A stretch of 64,000 bases of DNA from contig NZ_LN824141.1 of assembly GCF_000953715.1 (NCBI RefSeq), positions 928,676-992,675 on the forward strand, given 5' to 3'. The notes below the pieces were generated by a model. That model was not told the origin of the DNA, did no database searches, and saw only the letters and a program-made list of their open reading frames with translations. Shown one piece after another: positions 51,963-60,040 of the stretch. Positions within the stretch are counted from its first letter, which is position 1; every line of letters starts with the position of its first letter. The translations under genes and the position numbers were made by a program. The stretch is from Defluviitoga tunisiensis. GTDB lineage: Bacteria; Thermotogota; Thermotogae; Petrotogales; Petrotogaceae.

Positions 51963-53515
51963 TTACAACACTTTTTTCAGCCAATTCACGATTTGATCGA
52001 TTACAGAATCTTCAAAAACTCCTGTATCAGATCGATATAGCTCATGCCCCATGTTTTCTATATACACTATTTCTAAATCTTTTTTCTGTTTTAATTGATT
52101 TTCTTTCTCTTTTAACAGCTCGTATGGTGTTTTTAGATCTTGAGTGCCGTTTATTATTAATAGTGGAACTTGCATATTAACAAATTCTTCTACAGTTTTT
52201 TTGTTAATTCACTCCATTGTATTAAATAACTACCTTTGTAATAATCTAAATAGACCTTATCGGGGTCTATTTTTCCATTTTTCATGTCGTTATTAACCTC
52301 TTTAAGTTGGGCTAGTAAGTTTTCTAGCATAGTTATGGTGTAATCTTGTGATTTATCAACATTCAACTTTTTTAGATAATTGATTTGATAATCTATCTGG
52401 TAGACCATAAGATCTGTAATTTCAATTAACCCAGGAGACAGTGCAACGGCGGCTGCAACCTTTTCGCCTTTTACAATGTGAGGCAAAAAAGAACCTCCTT
52501 CACTGTGGCCTATAACAATTATCTTGTCTGAGTCAACCTCTGGGATTGTTTTTAGGTATTTTATAGCTGCCTGTGCATCTTTTATAAAATCAAGAGGCAT
52601 AACGTTTAAGGTGTCTTGTTTGTTTTTCATCATCGTGTAGTTTCGTTTGTCGTATTTTAGTACTATATAGCCGTTATTAACAAGACCCTCAGAAAGCTGT
52701 AGAAACGGGGCCATATAGCTTATAGACTCATTTCTATCGTTAGCTCCTGATCCATGCACTAATACAATAGCTGGTATTTTTTCATTCTTTTGTATTTCTT
52801 TTGGGAACATCAGTGAACCATTTAATTCAAATTCGTCAAAACTTGGAAAGGTTATCTCTTCTTCAATGTAGCTTTTTTCTTTAACTTCTTTCTTACTTTC
52901 TGTTACTTCGATTAATTGAGACGGGATTTCAAGCCTTATAAGTTTATTGTCTTTGAAGGTAACTTTTTGATCTACACCTGGCGATGAAATAACAAAGTTC
53001 TCGCTGTCTATATATTTAATATCTATATTTAAAACCGCATAGTCCCATGTTAATTGGTTTAAAACCAGTTGTGGAATAAATGAGGTGTATGTTCCATCTG
53101 TTAACTGTTTATAATATATCGCAAATATATGATCTAAAATTAGGTTGTTGTCTAAGATAATTGCATCACTTACTTCATAATTTTTTAGGGATATTCCATC
53201 GAAATAATTGTTTATCTTTTGCCCATCATAACTGCTTTTAAAGCTTACTTGTTTTTGGTTGTCTACATAAATATCTAGGTTATATTCTTTAAAGGTCCAA
53301 TCGTTGTCGTATTTAGTTTGGGCAATGTATTTTACTGTGTTTAGCCCAACTTGCAAAACCGTTGTGGTTTTGCCTGTATAAGAATGGGGGTCGACATCTA
53401 CAGATATGTTTCCCATTTCAACATTATTTTGATAGACATAATATGTATAAGTTTCAGAAAATATGAACATTGGTACAAGAATTATGGATAAAGTAATTAA
53501 CATGAGTTTTTTCAT
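51963..53515 (-). pseudogene. Secreted alpha/beta hydrolase (esterase/peptidase-like), split by one base
   Basis: Signal peptide 1-20; an N-terminal beta domain of about 220 residues, then an alpha/beta hydrolase: VLVHGSGANDRN, nucleophile elbow GHSEGGSF, acid INGTQDLKTPYE, histidine NMGHELY. The first frame (53515-52190) ends LTKKL just before the acid and histidine. The second (52175-51963) begins with them. At 52195-52201 the coding strand has seven A; an eighth A restores ...LTKKTVEEFVNMQVPLLII. So the first product lacks two of three triad residues. Decay, assembly error or -1 slippage are all possible. The catalytic family is clear; the substrate is not. Confidence 0.8.
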
Positions 53516-53773
53516 TCATTTTCCTCCTTGGATGATATTAATATTTTAAATTCACAAATCTATCTAAAACGCCTATGATTTTGCAGATGATTTTACAGTT
53601 CTTTACTTAAAAGCTGATAGGTTTTATCATTTTCCTGCAAGAAGACTCCCACTTCTGTAAGTGGGTGATGAATTGCAGTTATAAAACATACTAAATCCTT
53701 TCCTAAACATATAGGGCTTAACTAAATCTGTTTTAACTGGCTTAGACATTTCCATTAGCTTAATATATTCACC

Positions 53774-54262
53774 TTAGTTCTGTACACCTTGAACTGAATA
53801 TTTTTTGCTCTCAAAGGTAACAATATCTTTAGGCTGATAAGCGTATCTTTGCTTACGAATATTTCTTCTGCCTTTTGATTTTTTAGCTCCACGATACTTA
53901 TGAAGATTTTCTTCATTTAAGTTTTTGTTCCGTGTCCTTCTACCACAGAAAAGCTCTTGTCCTGTTTTAATAGACTTATCTCTTATATCAACATATTTTG
54001 CATCATAGAACTTTTCGAGTGAACGATTGTTTCTCCTAATTTGCTCAAAATAGATAGGTTCTATTCTCTGTTGATTAATTCCACCTGCTATGCAAAATGC
54101 ATCGTTATAATGTGTCTTTTCCAAACCAAGACTTACTCTTTTGGATTTTGTAATATAACCGTAAGTGTAGTCACACATCAGCGCATTGACCAATTTCCAT
54201 CTTATAGTAGACATAAATGTTGCGTCCTTTAATGGTTTTTGAACAGGCTTCATTCCATACAA
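53774..54262 (-). pseudogene. IscB-like nuclease, C-terminal fragment (RuvC-III), copy b
   Basis: Frame from a TTG at 54262 with GGAGG close upstream; 162 residues. KPVQKPLKDATFMSTIRWKL, GYITKSKRVSLGLEKTHYND and AFCIAGGINQQRIEP are the RuvC-III region of IscB; the catalytic His/Asp lie in LEKTHYNDA. The C-terminal YRGAKKSKGRRNIRKQRYAY follows. A TAA after GVQN at 53776-53774 interrupts it, while copy c has AAA there; the frame then continues to about 53625. RRXRR, RuvC-I/II and HNH are all missing. Not a functional nuclease by itself. Confidence 0.8.
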
Positions 54263-54296
54263 TTTACCTCCATCAAGGTAAGTCAGGCCGAAGCCT

Positions 54297-54516
54297 GTAG
54301 GTCCACATCGCCAATGTTATAGCAGGTTTAATGGTAACAGCACTTCTCCTACCCCTCAGAGATGTTTAACCATTACCCTCAGAGCATGGGACTTGTGGAG
54401 CATCCCACGGTGACTATATATTCTGCTATAACTAATCATTAGCAAAAGCTAATGACATAGGCTAATCAACCGAGCTTGTATTTCTACAAGCCCCCGCCTC
54501 TAGGGGCGGTGGGTAA
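54297..54516 (-). ncRNA. Omega-RNA-like structured sequence, copy b
   Basis: 220 nt, identical to copy a except one loop-closing base (CATTAGC-TTTT-GCTAATG, a C-G pair instead of U-G). It is fused at GTGGACCTAC to the C-terminal IscB fragment. In this place it would be transcribed by read-through from the ABC permease gene. Confidence 0.7.
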
Positions 54517-56160
54517 TTGACTTTTTAGTAATCTCCATATTAAAAAATTGAGAATTAAAAACAAAAGAGATAAAGAAGCTAAAAGAACATATGAATTAAC
54601 TATAGGTACTAATTTGTAAATCAAAAATCCAAAAACACCTAAAAATCCGAAGATTATTAATGTTGCAAATAATCCGTTTACGTTTTCTTTCATGGCTTTT
54701 TGTGGGTTATCCCAGTCTAAATAAGGGTTTGATACATCAATCAACATTTGTATTAGATTTAGAAAGATATTAACCATTATGGAAAATAAGACAGTTCCCA
54801 AAAATTCAAAGAAATTAAGTTTAAAGAATATTGTACCAATGATTAATCCAGATAAAAAACCAATTGAGCTTATTTGATAGATATGAATAATTTTAGCCTT
54901 TAGTATCTGTTCGATTTCTATGGGGAGCATCTTAAGCTCTTTTAAAAGATGTCCCTCTCGTGAAAAACAAGAATAAGATAGACCATTAAGAGAAGAAGAC
55001 AAAACAGAAATCATTCCAACAATAAATATATTATAACTCAAGATTTGTTCAAATATTTCTTCAGGTACACCAATTTTACTGAATATTATCGCAAAGATTA
55101 TTATCATTATGGGAAAGACTAAAACATTGGCAAAGCCATTAACTGAAAATGCTGGAGTTTTCAAAAAATAATACCATTCTCTTTTTAAAAGGGCTTTTTC
55201 TGGATTAGAGGCTTTGCTAAACCATGTTTCTTCTTCAAAGTTAGCTCCTGTTTTCTTTGAAGATACTTGTTCCGATAAGATTGAATAGAATGAATAATAG
55301 AATCTGTTTCCTAAAAAGTAAGTTAATACAAACAATAGCATATGAAAACCTAAAAACATTAATAACCAAATCAATTGATTGACTCCAATAGTGCTCAAAG
55401 CCTTTGTAGCAAAGAACGCAGGCGGATAAATCCAAGCTAATCTTGAAAGGATACCCTCAGGGTTAATGGTAATATCTGGGAGTTCTTGACTATTTTCAAT
55501 ATTTATAGAAAATGTGTTTCCTGAAAAGAACAATAAAACAGCAACAATAATCATAAAAAGTGCCGTAGATAAATATAGCAGGAGTTCTCTTCGTTTAAAT
55601 CTTTTCAAGAGTTTTGAAATAATTAAAGTATACAAAAGAACCGTCATCACAGGAAAAACTTGTGATAAGAGAAAGACAATAATTGATATTATATAATAAA
55701 CTGTAGTTTGTTTTGTGTATATACCATAATATATTAATGCAGGTAATAATATTAGTAAAGAAATAATCATTTGATCGAATAAAACGATAAAAAGCTTTCC
55801 AAAAATTGTTTCATGTGGTTCTAGTGGTAAGGTTATTAAAACCTTCAAATCTTTGTTTGAGAAAAATTCACCAATTAACACAAAAGCCCCTAGGAAAAAT
55901 CCAAAAAGGCCAGACATCATAATAAAATTGTTAAGAAATAACTGTTGAAGATTCATTTCTGTGTATAGCGCTAAATTAGTCTTAAGTATATTGATATAAA
56001 ATAAGAAATAAACTACAATCAATATAGATATACTAGCAATCATAGCTATGAGAGATGCCAACTCACCTTTATTTTTTTTAACAGTATGCCTTCTTTTAGT
56101 TATGTTAAAATGTTGATCAAGTTCAATCGAGATAAGAGAAATCAACTTTTTTACTTTCAC
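54484..56160 (-). CDS. ABC-2 type exporter permease, 3' end disrupted by IscB element
   Basis: 558 residues as read, with about twelve membrane helices in two groups. The start overlaps the ATPase gene by 38 bp. The genuine sequence ends at LIWRLLKSQ (54517); the last residues LPTAPRGGGL are encoded by the element. Across the element the original end would be LQENDKTYQLLSKEL then TAA at 53595-53593. The lost part is a short polar tail after the last membrane helix, so the protein may still work. It resembles large fused exporters of the bacilysin/lantibiotic immunity kind; substrate unknown. Confidence 0.82.
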   Translation of the reverse strand: MKVKKLISLISIELDQHFNITKRRHTVKKNKGELASLIAMIASISILIVVYFLFYINILKTNLALYTEMNLQQLFLNNFIMMSGLFGFFLGAFVLIGEFFSNKDLKVLITLPLEPHETIFGKLFIVLFDQMIISLLILLPALIYYGIYTKQTTVYYIISIIVFLLSQVFPVMTVLLYTLIISKLLKRFKRRELLLYLSTALFMIIVAVLLFFSGNTFSINIENSQELPDITINPEGILSRLAWIYPPAFFATKALSTIGVNQLIWLLMFLGFHMLLFVLTYFLGNRFYYSFYSILSEQVSSKKTGANFEEETWFSKASNPEKALLKREWYYFLKTPAFSVNGFANVLVFPIMIIIFAIIFSKIGVPEEIFEQILSYNIFIVGMISVLSSSLNGLSYSCFSREGHLLKELKMLPIEIEQILKAKIIHIYQISSIGFLSGLIIGTIFFKLNFFEFLGTVLFSIMVNIFLNLIQMLIDVSNPYLDWDNPQKAMKENVNGLFATLIIFGFLGVFGFLIYKLVPIVNSYVLLASLSLLFLILNFLIWRLLKSQLPTAPRGGGL

Positions 56161-56875
56161 TCTTTGTCACCTCTAAAAATAGTTGTTCGAGACTTTTATT
56201 ACCTCTAAGTTGTCTTAATTCTTCGATAGTGCCTTGAAATACTATACTTCCCTTATCTATTATTGCTATTTCATCACAAATTTTTTCTGCGATCTCCATT
56301 ATATGTGTAGAAAAAAACACGGTATTGCCGTTGGAGGCATGTTTTTTCATAAGATTTTTTAATATAAAAGCAGATTCAGGGTCAAGTCCGACAATAGGTT
56401 CATCAAGAATCCAGTTTTTAGGTTCATGGATTAATGCTGCAATTAAGGCTAACTTTTGTTTCATTCCATGGGAGTAGGTTAAGATAGGGTCGTTGATAGC
56501 TTTTTCAAGCTTGAACATTTTTATTAGCCAACTACCTCTTCTTTTTCTATCTTCAAGGGGTACTTCAAAAACATCACAGATAAAGTTCAAATAGACAATT
56601 CCTGTGATTTTTTCAAAGATTAGTGGTTCATCTGGTACAAATCCAATGTTTTTTTTAACTTGTACAGGATATTTTTCAATGTCAAGACCATCAATTATTA
56701 CTTTTCCTGAGGTTGGTATGCTTAGACCAACCATCATGTTTATGGTAGTTGTTTTTCCCGCTCCGTTTGGACCAAGAAATCCAAATATTTTTCCTTCTTT
56801 GACTTGAAGGTTTACGTTGTTTACTGCAACGATATCTTCACCAAAGCGTTTTGTAAGATTGATTAATTCAATCAA
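56123..56875 (-). CDS. ABC transporter ATPase
   Basis: 250 residues from TTG 56875 (AAGGAGG 9 nt upstream); the frame extends to GTG 56911 but that would include the ribosome site. Walker A GPNGAGKTT, signature YSHGMKQKLALIAAL, Walker B NWILDEPIVGLDP (a Trp is unusual there), H-loop STHIMEIAE. It pairs with the overlapping permease gene as an exporter. Confidence 0.9.
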   Translation of the reverse strand: MIELINLTKRFGEDIVAVNNVNLQVKEGKIFGFLGPNGAGKTTTINMMVGLSIPTSGKVIIDGLDIEKYPVQVKKNIGFVPDEPLIFEKITGIVYLNFICDVFEVPLEDRKRRGSWLIKMFKLEKAINDPILTYSHGMKQKLALIAALIHEPKNWILDEPIVGLDPESAFILKNLMKKHASNGNTVFFSTHIMEIAEKICDEIAIIDKGSIVFQGTIEELRQLRGNKSLEQLFLEVTKSESKKVDFSYLD

Positions 56876-57014
56876 AATGGAATTCCTCCTTATTGTTATT
56901 TTTTTACTCACCTTAGAAATTCCAAAACCTAAGTTTTGCCAATATTTTAGTTTAAAATTTTTTCAAAAATACCTCCATAGCTCTAATCTTTACTAATTCC
57001 TAATTCCTTTAACC

Positions 57015-57310
57015 TTTCGGTACTTGCAGCCAAGAAAGGGGGAGAGGGCTCTGCCCTGGACCCATTTTAAATTCGAATGCTTATTTTCTGAAAATTATCA
57101 TTTCTAAAGTCCACATTTAATTTCTTTAGCTTTTTGGTACTTGTATCAAAGATAAGGGGGAGAGGGCTCCGCCCTGGACCCATTTTAAATTCGAATGCTT
57201 ATTTTCTGAAAATTATCATTTCTAAAGTCCACATTTAATTTCTTTAGCTTTTTGGTACTTGTATCAAAGAAAAGGGGGGAGGGCTTCGCCCTAGACCCGT
57301 TATAAATTTA
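57015..57310 (-). repeat. Family A repeats, three tandem copies (8-10)
   Basis: Cores end in GGACCC at about 57063 and 57181, and in AGACCC at about 57298. The first two share a 119-bp period including aattcgaatgcttattttct and ctttttggtacttgtatcaa. Loops differ: AGGGCTCTGCCCT, AGGGCTCCGCCCT, GGGCTTCGCCC. Confidence 0.9.
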
Positions 57311-57373
57311 AAACAGTAATTTTAAATATTTACCGATCAATAATTGATTTAAACGTTGATTAAATCAAATGTA

Positions 57374-57458
57374 GAGACGATCTGTATAGGTGTCTCAAAG
57401 GTTTAATCATTATGGTTTAATTGTCAAAAATCTCGGAGACGCGCGTGTAGCACGTCTC
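57374..57458. repeat. Family B hairpins, two copies
   Basis: A diverged B1 at 57374-57396 and a B2 at 57436-57458 (GAGACGCGCG...CACGTCTC), the latter with flank tacaactaataatta. With the family A copies they fill 56876-57491; no gene is seen there. Confidence 0.85.
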
Positions 57459-57491
57459 TACAACTAATAATTAATGTTTAGATTATTTTGC

Positions 57492-58232
57492 TTATATTTC
57501 CTTTTTCTCAAAAATATAATAAGCAAGAAATATACAAAAACTTCCAATTAGTAAAAGAATAATCGAATATATCCAATTAACTCCATTATTAAAAAGTTCA
57601 GATCCTAAGATATATTTATAGGTATTCATAAAGCCAAGAGGTTTTATGAAACCCAAAGTTGTTGTTATTGTTAATAATATAGCGCTTGTAAATAACGATT
57701 TTATTTGTGTATTGAATAGTACACTAAATAATAGTGTAATACTGTACCAGAAGAATCCACCTATTAAAACATGAACCATAAATTTAAATACTAAACTATG
57801 ATTGAAATCTTTTGCTGTTATTATAGAGTATATGGAAGGTAAAATCGATAATGTAAATATTATGATTATAAGGGTTATCAGACTTACCAATAATTTATTA
57901 ATGAATATTTTTCTTCTGGGCAATCTTGCAACTAAAAATTCTATTGTTCCACGTTCATATTCGCGAGAAAAGAGAGAAAATGCTAAAATAATTGAGATTA
58001 TAGGTACAAACTGGCCAAAATTCTTTCCGAACCATTGTGAGGTTATGTAAAAATTCCAATCTTTTAAGTTCTCAGCAAAGTTATCTCCAAGGTATTTTTC
58101 AAGAGAAGGCAGTTCTTCTGAGAACATGCTCACTGTAAAGTCTTGAAATGGTGCAAAAGTAAAAAACAATCCTATCATTAGGGCGAAAATGATAATTACT
58201 TTTAGGCGTATATCTAAGATTTCTTTTTTCAT
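57492..58232 (-). CDS. ABC-2 type exporter permease
   Basis: 246 residues, six membrane helices, first extracytoplasmic loop of about 60 residues. FSREYERGTIEFLVARLPRR is the typical cytoplasmic loop of ABC-2 permeases. It overlaps the ATPase gene by 4 bp. Third gene of a GntR-ATPase-permease operon. Confidence 0.88.
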   Translation of the reverse strand: MKKEILDIRLKVIIIFALMIGLFFTFAPFQDFTVSMFSEELPSLEKYLGDNFAENLKDWNFYITSQWFGKNFGQFVPIISIILAFSLFSREYERGTIEFLVARLPRRKIFINKLLVSLITLIIIIFTLSILPSIYSIITAKDFNHSLVFKFMVHVLIGGFFWYSITLLFSVLFNTQIKSLFTSAILLTITTTLGFIKPLGFMNTYKYILGSELFNNGVNWIYSIILLLIGSFCIFLAYYIFEKKEI

Positions 58233-59026
58233 TTTTTATCACCCCTAATTTGATTTTTTGCAATTGCTTCAAATATCATATCGAAAGTTGCTGTTTCGTA
58301 ATTGCAATTTATTTTATCTTTTTCAATTATATATACGTTTTCTTTTTCAGTCTGTTTGTATAAGTAGCCATTTAAGGTTGTAGTTTTGTCAACAGCGCAT
58401 GCAACATATTTTTCTTTTATGTTATCTAGATAATCCATCAGAGCAATTTGGCCATTAACCATTATTGCAACTTTATCAGCAATTTTTTCAACTTCTGAAA
58501 GAACATGACTTGTATAGAAGAATGTCTTTCCATTCATGGAAAGATTTCTGATTATATCAAATAACCGAAGCCTTTTAAGAGGGTCTAATCCTTCAGTTGG
58601 TTCGTCTAAGAAATATATATCAACATCTTCTGATAATACAATAGTTAAGTAGAGTTGAGTAAGCATTCCATAAGACAACTTAGAGATCTTTTCTTTTAAT
58701 GGAATTTCAAACTCTTTTAAAAAGTTGTAGGCTTTTTCAAGTGAAAAATTATTAGATATTGAAGGTGTTATTTCAAGCATTTTTTGTACAGTCAAATTTT
58801 TGTACAATTCTTTCTTTTCAGGAAGATATGAGTATGTACCATTTAAATATATTTCTCCAGAATCCTTTTTTCTCATACCTAAGATACATTTAATAGTAGT
58901 TGTTTTTCCTGCACCATTTGGACCTAAAAGTGAGAATATTTCAGATTTTTCAACCTGTATATTTACTTTGTCAACAGCAAGTTTATCGTCGTAATATTTT
59001 TTGAGGTCTTTAACTTCTAGTATCAT
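58229..59026 (-). CDS. ABC transporter ATPase (exporter)
   Basis: 265 residues from ATG 59026 (GGGAGGG upstream); the frame stays open to 59089 inside the regulator gene but has no other good start. Walker A GPNGAGKTT, signature LSYGMLTQLYLTIVL, Walker B IYFLDEPTEGLDP, H-loop TSHVLSEVE. It powers the permease at 57492. Confidence 0.9.
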   Translation of the reverse strand: MILEVKDLKKYYDDKLAVDKVNIQVEKSEIFSLLGPNGAGKTTTIKCILGMRKKDSGEIYLNGTYSYLPEKKELYKNLTVQKMLEITPSISNNFSLEKAYNFLKEFEIPLKEKISKLSYGMLTQLYLTIVLSEDVDIYFLDEPTEGLDPLKRLRLFDIIRNLSMNGKTFFYTSHVLSEVEKIADKVAIMVNGQIALMDYLDNIKEKYVACAVDKTTTLNGYLYKQTEKENVYIIEKDKINCNYETATFDMIFEAIAKNQIRGDKK

Positions 59027-59390
59027 TAAAATCCCTCCCAACCACTTCTTCAAAGATTTTTTTAATTTCATTTGGGGATATTCCAGCATTCAAAGCCTTT
59101 TTTAGCGCATTTTTGATTTCTATCAATATTTCATTATTGAAATCTTCAAGGTTTTCTACTTTAACTGTGTAGCCTTCTCCACGCTGAACTTCTATAATAC
59201 CTTGTTCACTGAGTTCTTTGTAGGCTTTTGAAACTGTATTAAAGTTTACCCCAATATCTTCTGCAAGTTTTCTGACAGAAGGTAAAAAATCTCCTTGTTT
59301 TAACTCTCCTTTGGCTATCTTCATCTTTATTTTTTCGACGATTTGTTTGTATACGGGAACATGTGAAGAAAAATCTATGCTGAACCACAT
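59010..59390 (-). CDS. GntR family transcriptional regulator, YtrA type
   Basis: 126 residues from ATG 59390 with GAGGG upstream. Winged helix (VPVYKQIVEKIKMKIAKGEL, FLPSVRKLAEDIGVNFNTVS) and a short helical tail. It begins the operon with the ATPase (17-bp overlap) and permease. It is likely an autoregulatory repressor acting at the palindrome in its promoter. Confidence 0.9.
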   Translation of the reverse strand: MWFSIDFSSHVPVYKQIVEKIKMKIAKGELKQGDFLPSVRKLAEDIGVNFNTVSKAYKELSEQGIIEVQRGEGYTVKVENLEDFNNEILIEIKNALKKALNAGISPNEIKKIFEEVVGRDFNDTRS

Positions 59391-59432
59391 AAAACCCTCA
59401 CCTTCCAAATAAAGTGAATAATTTACTGTAAT

Positions 59433-59462
59433 ATTATACTATGATAGTATGTAACAAGTCAA
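59433..59462 (-). promoter_or_regulatory. Promoter of the second YtrA-type operon, with palindrome
   Basis: Minus strand TTGACT (59462-59457), 18 bp, TATAAT (59438-59433). ATACTAT-g-ATAGTAT at 59436-59450 lies in the spacer and overlaps the -10. Confidence 0.8.
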
Positions 59463-59489
59463 GGATAAAAAAGTAATCATTTGCATTAT

Positions 59490-59540
59490 TTGACAAAATT
59501 AATAGAAAGTAGTATAATTTATATGAATAGTTGTTCATAT
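59490..59540 (+). promoter_or_regulatory. Promoter and SmtB/CadC-type operator of the metal-sensor gene
   Basis: TTGACA (59490-59495), 17 bp, TATAAT (59513-59518). ATATGAATAGTTGTTCATAT (59521-59540) at the transcription start is the usual ArsR/SmtB operator form, with arms ATATGAA/TTCATAT. Confidence 0.85.
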
Positions 59541-59561
59541 GTTTAAATGAGGTGAAATACT

Positions 59562-59948
59562 ATGGTCCAAAGTCGAAAAAGCAAAGAGAAAGAAAAAGAA
59601 GAAGTTTGCCAAACTATTGAGATACATCCAGATATTGTTAAGAAGGTTCAAGAAAATACACCTAGTGAAGAATCATTGAATAAACTAGCAGAGTTTTTCA
59701 AAATTATGGGCGATCAAACAAGAATAAAGATATTATATGCGTTATTTAATGCTGGTGAAATGTGTGTTTGCGATATTTCGTACGTTCTTGGTAAAACACA
59801 GTCAGCTATTTCTCACCAATTGAGAATTTTAAGACAAGCAAAATTGGTAAAGTTTAGAAAGGAAGGCAAGGTTGTTTTTTATTCACTAAATGATGAGCAT
59901 GTAAAAGAGATCCTTGACGTTGGATATTCTCATATCAAAGAGGAATAA
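59562..59948 (+). CDS. ArsR/SmtB family metal-sensing repressor (CadC-like)
   Basis: 128 residues. Winged helix with MGDQTRIKILYALFNAGEMC, recognition helix KTQSAISHQLRILRQAKLV. The metal site of the CadC type (alpha3N) is suggested by MCVCDIS together with Cys16 in the N-terminal arm. Metal binding would release it from the operators at 59521 and 59971 to induce the pump downstream. Confidence 0.92.
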   Translation: MVQSRKSKEKEKEEVCQTIEIHPDIVKKVQENTPSEESLNKLAEFFKIMGDQTRIKILYALFNAGEMCVCDISYVLGKTQSAISHQLRILRQAKLVKFRKEGKVVFYSLNDEHVKEILDVGYSHIKEE

Positions 59949-59970
59949 TTATATATTTTATCTAATACAT

Positions 59971-59998
59971 CTGAATAGTTGTTCAATTGTTCATATAT
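59971..59998 (+). promoter_or_regulatory. Second metal-sensor operator, before the P-type ATPase
   Basis: ctgaatagttgttcaattgttcatat: the TGAATAGTTGTTCA half repeats the operator at 59523 and a further gttcatat follows. It lies in the 92-bp gap between the regulator and the ATPase gene. Confidence 0.6.
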
Positions 59999-60040
59999 TA
60001 AAAGATTTTGAAATGGATGAATACAATTTGGAGGGATTCC

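Larger units (their letters stand above)
53641..54516 (-). mobile_element. IscB-type IS200/IS605-like element, deletion derivative, copy b
   Basis: 876 bp. The left end carries the 220-nt omega-RNA-like sequence after GTCAA (54521-54517). The right end has hairpin CCCACTT-aca-GAAGTGGG and finishes at about GGGAGTCTTC. Removing it joins AAAAGTCAA to TTGCAGGAA and restores an ABC permease reading frame to a stop at 53593, which fixes the ends to within a few bases. No transposase gene is present. Confidence 0.78.

Noticed and set aside
54041-54232. 63-codon ORF repeated exactly at 63505-63696
   Set aside because: It is the antisense shadow of the two identical iscB C-terminal fragments, not a conserved gene.
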